A stretch of 64,000 nt of DNA, taken from Intrasporangiaceae bacterium (GTDB lineage: Bacteria > Actinomycetota > Actinomycetes > Actinomycetales > Dermatophilaceae). Both the position numbers and the translations under genes were made by a program. The notes under the pieces are model-generated. The model did no database searches, had not been told where the DNA came from, and was given only the letters and a program-made list of their open reading frames with translations. The stretch lies in assembly GCA_021324575.1 (NCBI GenBank), contig JAJPIW010000019.1:1-64000 (forward strand). The letters are read 5' to 3'. Of the stretch, positions 26,207 to 35,772 are shown piece by piece (position 1 is the stretch's first letter; the number at the start of each line of letters is the position of its first letter).

Positions 26207-27784
26207 ATGACCGTGCGGCGCGTGATGGGTATCGAGACCGAGTACGGCATCTCGGTGCCCGGCAACCCGACCGCCAACCCGATGCTCCTGTCCGGGCAGG
26301 TCGTCAACGCCTACGCGACCGGTCGCGGCATACGGGCCGCTCGGGCCTCCTGGGACTATGCCGACGAGCAGCCGCTGCGGGACGCGCGCGGCTTCGAGAT
26401 GGGGCGCCATCTGGCCCATCCGAGCCAGCTCACCGACGAGTTCGACGTCGAGGACCCGACCCTCGCCAACGTCGTCCTCACCAACGGCGCGCGGCTCTAC
26501 GTCGACCATGCCCACCCCGAGTACTCCTCGCCTGAGGTCACCACGCCCCGCGATGGCGTGATCTGGGACCGGGCCGGCGAGCTGATCATGCGCGAGGCCG
26601 TGCGTCGTCTCTCGGTCCAGCCGCCGGGGGTCAACCTCTACAAGAACAACACCGACGGCAAGGGCTCCTCCTACGGCACCCACGAGAACTACCTCATGTC
26701 GCGGCGTACCCCGTTCGGCGACATCGTGCGCCACCTCATCCCGTTCTTCGTCGTCCGTCAGGTCATGTGTGGTGCAGGCCGGGTCGGGATCGGCACCGAC
26801 AGCCGGGGGGCGGGCTACCAGATCGCCTCGCGCAGCGACTTCTTCGAGGTCGAGGTCGGGCTCGAGACGACCCTCAAGCGGCCGATCATCAACACCCGCG
26901 ACGAGCCACACGCCGTCGCCGACCTCTACCGCCGACTGCACGTCATCATCGGCGATGCCAACCACTGCGACGTGGCCGGCCTGCTCAAGCTCGGCACCAC
27001 CTCGCTGGTCCTGGGGATGATCGAGGACGGCTTCATCCGTGAGGACCTCGCCGTCCACCGTCCCGTGGCCACCCTCCAGGCGGTGTCCCACGACCCGACC
27101 CTGCAGACCAAGGTGGAGCTCGCCGGCGGTTCCAAGCTCACGGCCGTGCAGCTGCTGTGGCGCTACTTCGAGCTCGCCGGGCAGTGGCTGCAGAGCCGGT
27201 ATGCCGGTGAGCCGGACTCCGACACGGCCGAGGTCATGCGCTGGTGGGAGACCGTGTTGACCCACCTCGAGGGCGACCCGCTCGACGCCCGCCAAGAGGT
27301 GGACTGGGTCGCGAAGATGGCTGTCCTGCAGGGCTACCAGGACCGCTACGACTGCGGTTGGGACGACCCGCGGCTGCGCGCGATCGACATCCAGTGGTCA
27401 GACGTGCGGGCCGGCAAGGGCATCTTCCACACCCTCGAGTCGAGCGGGCGCTACGTCCGGCTCGTCGCCGAGGACGACGTCGTCGCTGCCGTCACGACCC
27501 CGCCGGAGGACACCCGTGCGTGGTTCCGTGGCCAGTGCCTCGCCAAGTTCCCGACCGAGGTCGTCGCAGCCTCGTGGGACTCGGTGATCTTCGACCTGCC
27601 CGGCGCCCCGACGATGCAGCGGGTGCCGACGCTCGACCCGCACCGGGGCACCCGGGCACATGTCGGGGCGATCATCGACGCGGCCCCGGACGCGACCAGC
27701 CTGCTCGCCGGGCTGGCCAGCGTGCGCGAGGCACCGACAGCACCGACGGCACCGACGGCGCCGGACGACCCGAACCTGCCCTGA
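26207..27784 (+). CDS. dop: Pup deamidase / depupylase
   Basis: The 525-residue carboxylate-amine ligase relative starts RRVMGIETEYGISVPG and has the nucleophile Asp in RLYVDHAHPEYSSPE, and NLYKNNTDGKGSSYGTHENYL. It converts Pup C-terminal Gln to Glu and removes Pup from substrates. It is distinguished from PafA by its longer N-terminal loop after GISVPG. The C-terminus has a small tandem PTA repeat (about residues 509-518) absent from homologues I know. TAGGGT at 26195-26200 lies 6 nt before the ATG, so the mRNA is probably leaderless. Confidence 0.96.
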   Translation: MTVRRVMGIETEYGISVPGNPTANPMLLSGQVVNAYATGRGIRAARASWDYADEQPLRDARGFEMGRHLAHPSQLTDEFDVEDPTLANVVLTNGARLYVDHAHPEYSSPEVTTPRDGVIWDRAGELIMREAVRRLSVQPPGVNLYKNNTDGKGSSYGTHENYLMSRRTPFGDIVRHLIPFFVVRQVMCGAGRVGIGTDSRGAGYQIASRSDFFEVEVGLETTLKRPIINTRDEPHAVADLYRRLHVIIGDANHCDVAGLLKLGTTSLVLGMIEDGFIREDLAVHRPVATLQAVSHDPTLQTKVELAGGSKLTAVQLLWRYFELAGQWLQSRYAGEPDSDTAEVMRWWETVLTHLEGDPLDARQEVDWVAKMAVLQGYQDRYDCGWDDPRLRAIDIQWSDVRAGKGIFHTLESSGRYVRLVAEDDVVAAVTTPPEDTRAWFRGQCLAKFPTEVVAASWDSVIFDLPGAPTMQRVPTLDPHRGTRAHVGAIIDAAPDATSLLAGLASVREAPTAPTAPTAPDDPNLP

Positions 27785-27819
27785 CGCGGACTTCCGAGGT
27801 GACCGTCAGGAGCCGCGAC

Positions 27820-27867
27820 TAGGGTTGAACCAAGACGTCCGGCAGCACGAGCCCGTCAGTTGAGGAG
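27820..27867 (+). promoter_or_regulatory. pup promoter -10 and ribosome site
   Basis: TAGGGT at 27820-27825 is the best -10 candidate. GAGGAG at 27862-27867 is a strong Shine-Dalgarno, so pup, unlike dop and pafA, has a normal leader of about 35 nt. Confidence 0.5.
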
Positions 27868-27870
27868 CAG

Positions 27871-28074
27871 ATGATGGCCAGCCAGGAACAGACCCGCCCA
27901 CAGCGACGCGACGACGGCCCCGACGACACCCCGGAGCCCACGCCGCCACCGGCTGCAGGTGCAGCCCGCAAGGCCGACACCGACATCGACGGCATCCTCG
28001 ACGAGATCGACGGCGTCCTGGAGAGCAACGCCGAGGAGTTCGTCCGCGGGTTCGTCCAGAAGGGCGGCCAGTGA
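27871..28074 (+). CDS. pup: Prokaryotic ubiquitin-like protein Pup
   Basis: The 67-residue disordered protein ends in GGQ, the form that must be deamidated by Dop to GGE before PafA ligates it to lysines. The ARC/Mpa-binding helix [26 protein letters not shown] is intact. ATG 27871 is followed at once by a second ATG; either may be used. The stop overlaps the prcB start (GTGA). Confidence 0.97.
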   Translation: MMASQEQTRPQRRDDGPDDTPEPTPPPAAGAARKADTDIDGILDEIDGVLESNAEEFVRGFVQKGGQ

Positions 28075-28895
28075 CGGGCAGCTCCGGGCGACGCCTGCCC
28101 GATGCGTTCCTTGCGCCGGGGTCGAGCTCGTTCACCGAGTTCGTCGGGGCCCACGACCCGGGGCTGTTGCCCTCGCGGCGCCCGCTGCCCCCGGGGACGA
28201 CCTTGGACGCACCCCACGGCACGACGATCGTCACCGTCACGTATGCCGGTGGCGTCGTCATGGCCGGTGACCGTCGCGCGACGATGGGGAGCCTGATCGC
28301 CAACCGCGACATGGAGAAGGTCTTCCTCACCGACGAGTACTCCGCGGTGGGCATCGCCGGGACGGCCGGGATCGCCATCGAGCTGGTTCGGCTCTTCCAG
28401 GTCGAGCTCGAGCACTACGAGAAGATCGAGGGCGCGCTGATGTCCCTCGAGGGCAAGGCCAACCGCCTCGCCAGCATGATCCGTTCCAACCTGGGCCTGG
28501 CCATGCAGGGGCTCACCGTCGTGCCGATGTTCGCCGGCTACGACCTCGAGGCGAACCTCGGTCGGATCTTCTCCTACGACGTGACCGGCGGCTGCTACGA
28601 GGAGCACGACCACCACAGCGTCGGCTCCGGGTCGCTCTTCGCCCGCGGCTCGATGAAGAAGACGTGGCACGCAGGGCTCGACCGGGCCGGCGCGGTGTCG
28701 GTGGCGGTCGAGGCGCTCTACGACGCGGCCGACGACGACTCGGCCACCGGCGGTCCCGACGTGAGCCGTCGGATCTGGCCGACCGTCGCTTCGCTCGATG
28801 TCGACGGCGCAGCCTTCCTCCCCGACGACGACGTCGCCTCGGTCGTCGAGGCGGTCGTCGCGGCCCGCAACGGCAACCCGGGAGGTGCGCGATGA
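28071..28895 (+). CDS. prcB: 20S proteasome beta subunit
   Basis: The 274-residue product includes a propeptide of 50 residues that is autocleaved between Gly50 and Thr51 (HG-TTIVTV); Thr51 becomes the catalytic N-terminus. Lys and Asp of the active site fall in AGDRRATMG and downstream. It forms the inner rings of the core particle. GTG 28071 overlaps pup. Stop and next start overlap as well, so pup-prcB-prcA are coupled. Confidence 0.96.
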   Translation: MTGSSGRRLPDAFLAPGSSSFTEFVGAHDPGLLPSRRPLPPGTTLDAPHGTTIVTVTYAGGVVMAGDRRATMGSLIANRDMEKVFLTDEYSAVGIAGTAGIAIELVRLFQVELEHYEKIEGALMSLEGKANRLASMIRSNLGLAMQGLTVVPMFAGYDLEANLGRIFSYDVTGGCYEEHDHHSVGSGSLFARGSMKKTWHAGLDRAGAVSVAVEALYDAADDDSATGGPDVSRRIWPTVASLDVDGAAFLPDDDVASVVEAVVAARNGNPGGAR

Positions 28896-29737
28896 CGAGC
28901 ATGCCGTTCTACGTCTCGCCCGAGCAGCTCATGAAGGACCGAGCCGACTTCGCCCGCAAGGGCATCGCCCGGGGCCGGTCGGTCGTCGTCCTCGGCTACG
29001 ACGGGGGCATCGCCTTCGTTGCCGAGAACCCGAGCCGGTCGCTGCACAAGGTCTCCGAGATCTACGACCGGATCGCCTTCGCCGCCGTCGGCAAGTACAA
29101 CGAGTTCGAGAACCTCCGGGTCGCCGGCGTCCGGTATGCCGACCTGCGCGGCTACTCCTACGACCGCTCCGACGTCGCGGCGCGCGGGCTGGCCAACGCC
29201 TACGCCCAGACCCTCGGCACGGTGTTCACCCAGGAGTCCAAGCCCTACGAGGTCGAGATCGTCGTGGCCGAGGTCGGCCGGACGCCCGACGGCGACCAGA
29301 TCTACCGGCTCACCTACGACGGGTCGGTCGCCGACGAGCATGGCTTCGTGGCCATGGGCGGAGCCGCCGAGCCGATCGAGGAGGCACTCCAGGAGCGGTG
29401 GGTCGAGGGCCTGTCGCTCGGCGATGCGCTGGCCCTGGCCGTCGAGCTGCTCGGCAAGGACCCGACCGGCAACGGCGCCGACCGGCAGCTGAGCGCCGAC
29501 CAGCTCGAGGTCGCGGTCCTCGACCGCAACCGGCCGCGCCGCACCTTCCGCCGGATCGCCGGGCCGTTGCTCGAGCGGCTGCTCAGCCCGGCCGACCCGA
29601 CGAGCGACGTCCCGGCCACCGATGACGACAGCCCCGGCCACCACGACGTCCTCACCGGCGACAGCGTGCGCGACGCCTCGACCAACCCCGAGACCCAGCG
29701 TCCGGACGTGCTCGACGGCGACGACTCCGAGTCCTGA
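28892..29737 (+). CDS. prcA: 20S proteasome alpha subunit
   Basis: The 281-residue protein starts with the gating N-terminus [21 protein letters not shown], followed by the conserved alpha-subunit fold ([22 protein letters not shown]). It lacks a catalytic Thr, as expected. Beyond about residue 230 there is an acidic, probably disordered tail of some 50 residues, longer than in mycobacteria. The frame is open upstream to 28664, but ATG 28892 overlaps the prcB stop and has GGAGG before it. Confidence 0.95.
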   Translation: MTSMPFYVSPEQLMKDRADFARKGIARGRSVVVLGYDGGIAFVAENPSRSLHKVSEIYDRIAFAAVGKYNEFENLRVAGVRYADLRGYSYDRSDVAARGLANAYAQTLGTVFTQESKPYEVEIVVAEVGRTPDGDQIYRLTYDGSVADEHGFVAMGGAAEPIEEALQERWVEGLSLGDALALAVELLGKDPTGNGADRQLSADQLEVAVLDRNRPRRTFRRIAGPLLERLLSPADPTSDVPATDDDSPGHHDVLTGDSVRDASTNPETQRPDVLDGDDSES

Positions 29738-29747
29738 TCAACAACAG

Positions 29748-29792
29748 ACCGGCGCGTATGCCGTGAGGTGAGCTCACGGCATACGCGCCGGT
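29748..29792. terminator. 20-bp perfect stem between convergent prcA and peroxiredoxin
   Basis: ACCGGCGCGTATGCCGTGAG (29748-29767) faces its exact complement at 29773-29792 across a 5-nt loop. The centre of each arm is the GTATGCC/GGCATAC motif. Its position between converging genes fits a bidirectional terminator. Confidence 0.8.
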
Positions 29793-29810
29793 TCTGCGTT
29801 CGGGAGTCGG

Positions 29811-30437
29811 TCAGACCGTCGCGAAGCGGAGGTAGGGCTTGACCTCGGTGACGTCCTTGAACCGCGCCTTCGCGTCATCGGTCGACACGGTCGGCGCGAC
29901 GATGATCTGCTCGCCCGGCTTCCAGTCGACCGGGGTCGAGAACGGGCCGGAGTCGTTGACCTGCAGCGCGTCCAGGACGCGGAGGATCTCATCGAAGTTG
30001 CGGCCCGCGGACTTGGGGTAGGTCAGGGTGAGCCGGACCTTGCCGGCCGGGTCCACGACGAAGACCGAACGGACCGGGGAGGTGTCGCCCGCGCCGGGGT
30101 GGATCATGTCGTAGAGCTCGGCGACGGTGCGGTCGGAGTCGGCGATGATCGGGTAGGTCACGGCCGTCTTGGCGACGTCCTCGATGTCGGACTTCCACGC
30201 ATTGTGGTCGTCGATGCCGTCGACACTCACGGCGATGACCTTGGTGTTGCGGGCAGCCCACTCGTCCTTGAGCTGGGCGACCCGGCCGAGCTCGGTGGTG
30301 CAGACGGGGGTGAAGTCCGCCGGGTGGCTGAACAGGATGGCCCAGCCGTCACCCTTCCAGTCCAGGAAGGAGAGCTCGCCCTCGGTCGTCGTGGCGGTGA
30401 AGTCGGGGGCGTCGTCGCCCAGGCGCAGGCCGGTCAT
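29811..30437 (-). CDS. 1-Cys peroxiredoxin (Prx6-type)
   Basis: The 208-residue thioredoxin-fold peroxidase has peroxidatic Cys46 in PADFTPVCTTE and no other cysteine, which defines a 1-Cys enzyme. The long C-terminal part (DWKPGEQIIVAP, ending in VKPYLRFATV) is that of the Prx6 group. It reduces peroxides, here probably with mycothiol or another external thiol. AGGAG precedes the ATG. It is inserted between prcA and pafA, facing prcA. Its promoter region, 30438-30608, contains an AT-rich stretch around 30485-30515. Confidence 0.93.
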   Translation of the reverse strand: MTGLRLGDDAPDFTATTTEGELSFLDWKGDGWAILFSHPADFTPVCTTELGRVAQLKDEWAARNTKVIAVSVDGIDDHNAWKSDIEDVAKTAVTYPIIADSDRTVAELYDMIHPGAGDTSPVRSVFVVDPAGKVRLTLTYPKSAGRNFDEILRVLDALQVNDSGPFSTPVDWKPGEQIIVAPTVSTDDAKARFKDVTEVKPYLRFATV

Positions 30438-30608
30438 CGGTTCTCCTCAGGAGCGGTAAGCATCGGTAGAGCAGTGGTCGAAACATTGGGTAACACAACG
30501 TTTTGCTCGTCATAACATGCCGTGATCGTCCATGGTTCGGGAACCGCGTTTCACCATCCGGACAGCCCGGCTCCCGCCACGCACGGCGTGCGCGCCTAGA
30601 GTGAGGTC

Positions 30609-31982
30609 ATGGACCGGCGCATCTTCGGGATCGAGAACGAGTACGGCATCACGTGCACCTCGGCCGGCCAACGCACGCTCACCCCGGACGAGGTGGCCCG
30701 GTACCTCTTCCGCAAGGTCGTCGCCTGGGGTCGCAGCAGCAACGTCTTCCTCTCCAACGGCTCGCGGCTCTATCTCGACGTGGGCAGCCACCCCGAGTAC
30801 GCCACTCCCGAGTGCGACGACGTCCGTGAGCTCGTCGTCCACGACAAGGCGGGGGAGCGGGTCGTCGAGGGCCTGGTCGCCGACGCCCAGGAGCGCCTAG
30901 CCGAGGAGGGCCTCGAGGGCACCATCTACGTCTTCAAGAACAACACCGACTCGGCCGGCAACTCCTACGGCTGCCACGAGAACTACCTCGTCGGCCGCAC
31001 CGGGGAGTTCCAGACCTTTTCCGACGTGCTCCTGCCGTTCCTCGTCAGCCGCCAGATCATCTGCGGTGCCGGCAAGGTCGTCGCCACGTCCAAGGGCGCG
31101 TTCTACTCGGTGAGCCAGCGGGCCGACCACATCTGGGAGGGCGTCTCCTCGGCGACCACCCGGAGCCGGCCGATCATCAACACCCGCGATGAGCCGCACG
31201 CCGACGCCGAGCACTACCGCCGTCTCCACGTCATCGTCGGCGACTCCAACATGAGCGAGACGACGACCCTGCTCAAGGTCGGCTCGGCCGATCTGGTGCT
31301 GCGGATGATCGAGGCCGGGGTCGTCATGCGCGACCTCACCATGGAGAACCCGATCCGTGCGATCCGGGAGATCTCCCACGACCTCACCGGCCGCAAGACG
31401 GTCCGGCTCGCCAACGGCCGGCAGCTCTCGGCGCTGGACATCCAGGGCGAGTACCTCCACCGGGCACAGGCCTTCGCCGACCGCGAAGGCCTCTCCAGCC
31501 CGGTGCACAAGCAGGTGCTCGACCTCTGGTCGCGGACCCTGGAGGCCGTCGCGACCGACAACCTCGCGCTCGTCGACACCGAGATCGACTGGATCATCAA
31601 GCACAAGCTCATCGACGCGTATGCCGCGAAGCACGACCTCCCGCTGGAGCACCCGCGCATCGCCCAGATCGACCTCGCCTACCACGACATCGACCGGCAG
31701 CGCGGGCTGTTCTACCTGCTGCAGCGCGCCGGCCGCGCCGCCCGGTGCGCCGACGACGCCGAGATCGAGGAGGCCCGGACCGTCCCGCCGCAGACGACGC
31801 GGGCCAAGCTCCGCGGCGACTTCGTGGCCGCGGCCCAGGCCGGCCGGCGCGACTTCACCGTCGACTGGGTCCATCTCAAGCTCAACGACCAAGCCCAGCG
31901 GACCGTCCTGTGCAAGGACCCGTTCATCAGCCACGACCCCCGCGTCGACCGGCTGATCGAGGGGATGCGGTCGAGCGGCTGA
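30609..31982 (+). CDS. pafA: Pup-protein ligase
   Basis: The 457-residue ligase has [16 protein letters not shown], the catalytic Asp in [37 protein letters not shown] and [21 protein letters not shown]. It phosphorylates the C-terminal Glu of Pup and joins it to substrate lysines. It is homologous to dop in this window but keeps the shorter N-terminal loop. TAGAGT at 30597-30602 lies 6 nt before the ATG, so the mRNA is probably leaderless. Confidence 0.97.
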   Translation: MDRRIFGIENEYGITCTSAGQRTLTPDEVARYLFRKVVAWGRSSNVFLSNGSRLYLDVGSHPEYATPECDDVRELVVHDKAGERVVEGLVADAQERLAEEGLEGTIYVFKNNTDSAGNSYGCHENYLVGRTGEFQTFSDVLLPFLVSRQIICGAGKVVATSKGAFYSVSQRADHIWEGVSSATTRSRPIINTRDEPHADAEHYRRLHVIVGDSNMSETTTLLKVGSADLVLRMIEAGVVMRDLTMENPIRAIREISHDLTGRKTVRLANGRQLSALDIQGEYLHRAQAFADREGLSSPVHKQVLDLWSRTLEAVATDNLALVDTEIDWIIKHKLIDAYAAKHDLPLEHPRIAQIDLAYHDIDRQRGLFYLLQRAGRAARCADDAEIEEARTVPPQTTRAKLRGDFVAAAQAGRRDFTVDWVHLKLNDQAQRTVLCKDPFISHDPRVDRLIEGMRSSG

Positions 31983-32091
31983 GGTCGCGAACGGCGGCGA
32001 GCACCCGGCATACCGGATCGGGTTGTTTGGGCGGCACAGCGGCGGCGGTTATGGTGGGCGGCGCTTTGCCCTCTCCTCAAAGGCTGATCTC

Positions 32092-33039
32092 TTGACCCTT
32101 CGCACCCGTTCCCTCGCCGTCGTCGCGGTCGGCGGTCTGCTCGCCCTCACGGCGTGTGGCTCCACGGCCAAGACCCCGGCCCAGACCGACACCCTGTCCG
32201 GCGTCAAGGTCGTCGGCAGCGACCCCAAGAAGGCCCCGGTCGTCACCTTGACCAAGAAGCCGTTCACGGTCTCCAAGACGACGACCCAGGTGCTGAAGCC
32301 CGGGTCGGGTGACGTGCTGACCGACAAGGACATCGCCTCGCTGTCGTTGGAGGTCGTCAACGGCAAGGACGGCAAGGCGGTCAACAGCAACTTCGAGACC
32401 GGTGCCGCCGGGCTCTACCTCGGCGAGCCGACCCTGCTCAAGGGGCTCAAGACCGGCGTGACCGGTCAGAAGGTCGGCTCCCGTCTGCTCGTCGCCGTAC
32501 CGCCGGCCGACGGCTTCGGCAGCCAGGGCAACACCTCCCTCGGCATCGGCGCCACCGACACGATGCTCTTCGTCATCGACGTCGTGTCGTCGACCGAGAT
32601 GCTCGACGTCGCGACCGGCGCCACGGTCGCTCCCAAGGCCGGGCTGCCGACGGTCGTCTACAACGCAGGCAAGGCCGCCACGATCACCATCCCCAAGGGT
32701 GCCAAGGCGCCTGCCAAGACGGTCATCCAGCCGCTCGTCCAGGGTTCGGGCACCACGATCAAGGCGGGCATGACGGTCCGGGCGACCTACACCGGTGTGC
32801 TGTGGCGCAACGGCAAGATGTTCGACAACGCCTGGGCGCACGACCCGAAGTACTTCGAGTTCCCCGCGGCCGGCAACGGAGCCATCAGCGCCTGGAGCAA
32901 CGGCGTCGTCGGCCAGAAGGTCGGCTCACGCCTGCTCCTCGTCGTCGCACCGGTCGACGGCTACGGCGCCAAGGGCCAGGGCGACATCAAGGGCACCGAC
33001 ACGATGGTGTTCGTCATGGACATCCTCGCCGCCTACTGA
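32092..33039 (+). CDS. Lipoprotein with two FKBP-type peptidyl-prolyl isomerase domains
   Basis: The 315-residue product has a signal peptide ending in the lipobox LTAC, with Cys22 as the lipidated residue. It has a first degenerate FKBP domain (about 60-180) and a second, better one (about 215-315, with ATYTGVLWRNGKMFDNAW and GSRLLLVVAP). Many aromatic pocket residues of FKBP are replaced in the first domain. The start is taken as TTG 32092, since it gives a clean signal peptide; no ATG in frame does. It sits on the outer face of the membrane, probably as a folding factor. Confidence 0.85.
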   Translation: MTLRTRSLAVVAVGGLLALTACGSTAKTPAQTDTLSGVKVVGSDPKKAPVVTLTKKPFTVSKTTTQVLKPGSGDVLTDKDIASLSLEVVNGKDGKAVNSNFETGAAGLYLGEPTLLKGLKTGVTGQKVGSRLLVAVPPADGFGSQGNTSLGIGATDTMLFVIDVVSSTEMLDVATGATVAPKAGLPTVVYNAGKAATITIPKGAKAPAKTVIQPLVQGSGTTIKAGMTVRATYTGVLWRNGKMFDNAWAHDPKYFEFPAAGNGAISAWSNGVVGQKVGSRLLLVVAPVDGYGAKGQGDIKGTDTMVFVMDILAAY

Positions 33040-33078
33040 GCCGCGCGCTCCCCACCCGGCACCGCCCGAGTCCACTGT

Positions 33079-33164
33079 CCTAACCTCTGCTAGCAGAGCT
33101 TGCGTCACTCAGCAGAGGTTGCAACTTCTGCTAAGTGACCCAGCGTCTGCTAGCAGAAGTTGGG
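33079..33164. repeat. 86-bp interspersed palindrome, copy 1
   Basis: Two 43-bp arms meet without a loop between 33121 and 33122 (AGGTTG / CAACTT). About three quarters of positions pair, with CTGCTAGCAG palindromes inside each arm. A second copy with the same plan lies at 42001-42088. It lies between the FKBP lipoprotein gene and the cytoplasmic FKBP gene. Confidence 0.8.
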
Positions 33165-33210
33165 CAATCCGCCCGCCGCACTTCCTCACCACCTGACAGG
33201 AGAATCCCGT

Positions 33211-33597
33211 ATGCCGTTCGACCCGAACACCACCAAGCCCGAGATCGACTTCCCCGAGGGCGGCGCCCCGGCCGACCTGGTCATCGAGGACCTCACCGAG
33301 GGTGATGGCGCCGAGGCCACGCGCGGTGACACCATCTCGGCGCACTACGTCGGCGTGGCCCACTCGACGGGCGAGGAGTTCGACGCCTCGTGGAACCGCG
33401 GCGCCCCGCTCGACTTCCGGCTCGGTGTCGGTCAGGTCATCCGCGGCTGGGACGACGGCATCGTCGGCATGAAGGAGGGCGGCCGGCGCAAGCTGACCAT
33501 CCCCTCGCACCTCGCCTACGGTGACCGCGGCGCGGGCGGCGTCATCAAGCCGGGCGAGTCGCTCATCTTCGTCGTCGACCTGGTCAAGGTCCGCTGA
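33211..33597 (+). CDS. FKBP-type peptidyl-prolyl cis-trans isomerase
   Basis: This 128-residue single FKBP domain has the family core (HYVGVAHSTGEEFDASWNRGAPLDFRLGVGQVIRGWDDGIVGMKEGGRRKLTIP and LAYGDRGAGG), with the active-site Asp, Trp, Val-Ile and Tyr residues in place. No signal peptide, so cytoplasmic. AGGAG lies before the ATG, and the ATG is inside a GTATGCC copy. FKBP genes next to pafA are common in actinobacteria. Confidence 0.93.
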   Translation: MPFDPNTTKPEIDFPEGGAPADLVIEDLTEGDGAEATRGDTISAHYVGVAHSTGEEFDASWNRGAPLDFRLGVGQVIRGWDDGIVGMKEGGRRKLTIPSHLAYGDRGAGGVIKPGESLIFVVDLVKVR

Positions 33598-33621
33598 CCC
33601 GCGAGACCGGGTGCAGGCGGC

Positions 33622-34728
33622 CTACGCGTCCAGGAGGCGGGCGGCATACCGTCCGGCGGCTGCCGCCGCCAGGAACGGTTCCGGGTCCACCTCGACTCCA
33701 CGCCCCATCGTCGACAACCGCACGGGCGAGCTGCGGAGCGCCGTGAGCAGCCCGTCCTGCGGGACCACCTCCACGATCGCCAGCCCGGACGGCTCGCTCA
33801 TCAGCTCCTGAGCCTGGCGCAGGACGAGCTCCTGGAACTCGTTCGACGGCAGGGGCACCGGCATGGCGAACCGCCCGGCGACGGCAACCCGTCCGTATGC
33901 CGTGCTGCTGTGGTGGGAGATCCCGCGGTGCCGGTCGCGCGGGTCGGAGTCCGAGACGCGCAGGGTCGCGACCCCGCGTCCGTGCAGGATTCCGGCGGCG
34001 TTGAGTGCCTCGCCGGCGGCCACGCCCGAGAACCCCCACGGCGTGCCGGTCCCGACGTTGCCCGGGCCCTGGATGACGACGGCGATGTCGGCGTCCAGCA
34101 CCCAGCGGGCGGCGAGCAGGCCGGAGTGCAGCGTGACTGCCTCGTGGTCGCCGCCGAAGGCCTGTCCCACGGTGACCGTCGAGTGCAGCCACCCCGCCGA
34201 CCGGAGACCGGCGACCGCCCGGGAGAAGGCGAGCGGCAGCGCCCCACCGTCGGTCATCAGGTAGACGACCCGCGCCGACGGCGCGTCGGCCCGGATCCCC
34301 GCGACCACCGCCGGCAGTGCCGAGTGCAGGTCGGCCACGACGACGGGTAGCCCCTGCAGGTCCCCGGCCGCCGGGAACCTGCCGGTCAACGCGGCATGGT
34401 GGGGGCTGTCCTGCTCGTCGATCGCGAGGAACATCTGCTGTTGCGGGGTGTAGCGGGCCTTGACGATGTGTCCGTCAGCCGGAGCGGGGTCGGTCGGCAG
34501 CCGGTCGGGCACGGCGACGACGAGGGCCAGGCCACCGGTCCCGAGGCCGCGGAACAGGGCCGAGACGTTGAGCAGGACCCGGTCGCCGGGCCGGGGCTCG
34601 CCGACGATCGCCGGATAGGCGAGCGCCCGGACACCCTCGGGGTCACCGGGAGCCAGGCGCACGGCATACTCCACCGCGCCGGGCCACCGGGAGAGCTCTC
34701 GCTCGACGATCCCCTCGCGCCACTGCAT
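33622..34728 (-). CDS. DUF3866 family protein
   Basis: The 368-residue protein has the DUF3866 pattern often found beside pafBC in actinobacteria: LLNVSALFRGLGTGG, VKARYTPQQQM, YLMTDGGALPLAFS and GPGNVGTGTPWGFSG. No catalytic role is known. ATG 34728 is the sensible start, since the longer frame upstream is antisense to pafB. A TAGGCT hexamer lies 10 nt upstream. The gene is divergent from pafB with only 54 bp between the starts. Confidence 0.82.
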   Translation of the reverse strand: MQWREGIVERELSRWPGAVEYAVRLAPGDPEGVRALAYPAIVGEPRPGDRVLLNVSALFRGLGTGGLALVVAVPDRLPTDPAPADGHIVKARYTPQQQMFLAIDEQDSPHHAALTGRFPAAGDLQGLPVVVADLHSALPAVVAGIRADAPSARVVYLMTDGGALPLAFSRAVAGLRSAGWLHSTVTVGQAFGGDHEAVTLHSGLLAARWVLDADIAVVIQGPGNVGTGTPWGFSGVAAGEALNAAGILHGRGVATLRVSDSDPRDRHRGISHHSSTAYGRVAVAGRFAMPVPLPSNEFQELVLRQAQELMSEPSGLAIVEVVPQDGLLTALRSSPVRLSTMGRGVEVDPEPFLAAAAAGRYAARLLDA

Positions 34729-34782
34729 CACGCGCCGCAGCCTAGTCGGCCAGTCGTACGTTCGTCCGGTAGCGTCTGGCGC

Positions 34783-35772
34783 ATGAGTGCGGCACCCGGC
34801 CCGACAGCCAAGACCGAGCGCCTGCTCAACCTCGTCCTCTGCCTGCTCTACACGCGGCGGCCGCTGCCCAAGAGCCGGCTGCGCGACATGGTCCCGCAGT
34901 ACGCGTCGGCGGCCAGCGACGAGGCCTTCGACCGGATGTTCGAGCGCGACAAGGACGAGCTGCGCGAGCTCGGCATCCCGCTCGTCACCGAGGAGCTGAG
35001 CGGGATCTGGGACGACGAGCCCGGCTACCGGATCCACGAGCGCGACTACGCCCTGCCGGACCTGACCTTCGAGCCGGACGAGCTGGCCGTACTCGGCCTC
35101 GCAGCCCGCACCTGGGCGCAGGCCTCGCTCGCCGGCCCGGCCGCCGAGGCGATCCGCAAGCTCAAGGCGGCCGGCATCGAGCGCGACGAGGACTCCCTCG
35201 TCGGCATCGAGCCGCGGCTGCGCACGACCGAGCCGTCCTTCGACGCCATCCGCCGGGCGGTCATCGCCCAGCAGACGGTCACCTTCGACTACCGCCGACC
35301 CGACGGCGAGGTGGCCAGCCGCCGCGTCCAGCCCTGGGGGATGGCGTCGTGGCACGGCCGCTGGTACCTCACCGGCCACGACGAGGGCCGCGGAGCCGAG
35401 CGGGTCTTCCGGCTCTCCCGGATCGTCGGCGAGGTCGTGCCGGACCCCAAGGCACCGGCGTATGCCGTGCCGCCGGGTCACGACGCGACGGCCAGCGTCC
35501 GGCGCTCGACGAGCGGGCGGCCGCAGCCCGAGCCCGCCGTCCTGCGGGTGCGCGCCGGCCAGGGCCACACCCTGCGTCGCCGGGCGCAGTCGGTCGAGGA
35601 GGTCGACGAGTACTGGTCGCGGGTGTCCGTCGAGTACGGCGACGTCGAGTCGCTGGCCGACGAGGTCGTCGGCCACGGGGCCGACGTCGTGGCCGAGCGG
35701 CCCGTCGAGCTGGTCCTTGCCGTCGTCCGTCGGCTCGACGGCGCGCTGACCGCCCACGGGGCGACCTCATGA
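34783..35772 (+). CDS. pafB: WYL-domain transcriptional regulator PafB
   Basis: The 329-residue protein has an N-terminal winged helix (TERLLNLVLCLLYTRRPLPKSRLRDMV), a central WYL domain (VTFDYRRPDGEVASRRVQPWGMASWHGRWYLTGHD) and a C-terminal WCX extension. With PafC it forms the activator of the SOS-independent DNA damage response in mycobacteria. TAGCGT at 34770-34775 lies 7 nt before the ATG, so the mRNA is probably leaderless. It overlaps pafC by ATGA. Confidence 0.93.
   Translation: MSAAPGPTAKTERLLNLVLCLLYTRRPLPKSRLRDMVPQYASAASDEAFDRMFERDKDELRELGIPLVTEELSGIWDDEPGYRIHERDYALPDLTFEPDELAVLGLAARTWAQASLAGPAAEAIRKLKAAGIERDEDSLVGIEPRLRTTEPSFDAIRRAVIAQQTVTFDYRRPDGEVASRRVQPWGMASWHGRWYLTGHDEGRGAERVFRLSRIVGEVVPDPKAPAYAVPPGHDATASVRRSTSGRPQPEPAVLRVRAGQGHTLRRRAQSVEEVDEYWSRVSVEYGDVESLADEVVGHGADVVAERPVELVLAVVRRLDGALTAHGATS

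Noticed and set aside
34729-35757. N-terminal extension of the DUF3866 frame
   Set aside because: It lies antisense over pafB and would abolish the divergent promoter; similarity starts at MQWREGIV.
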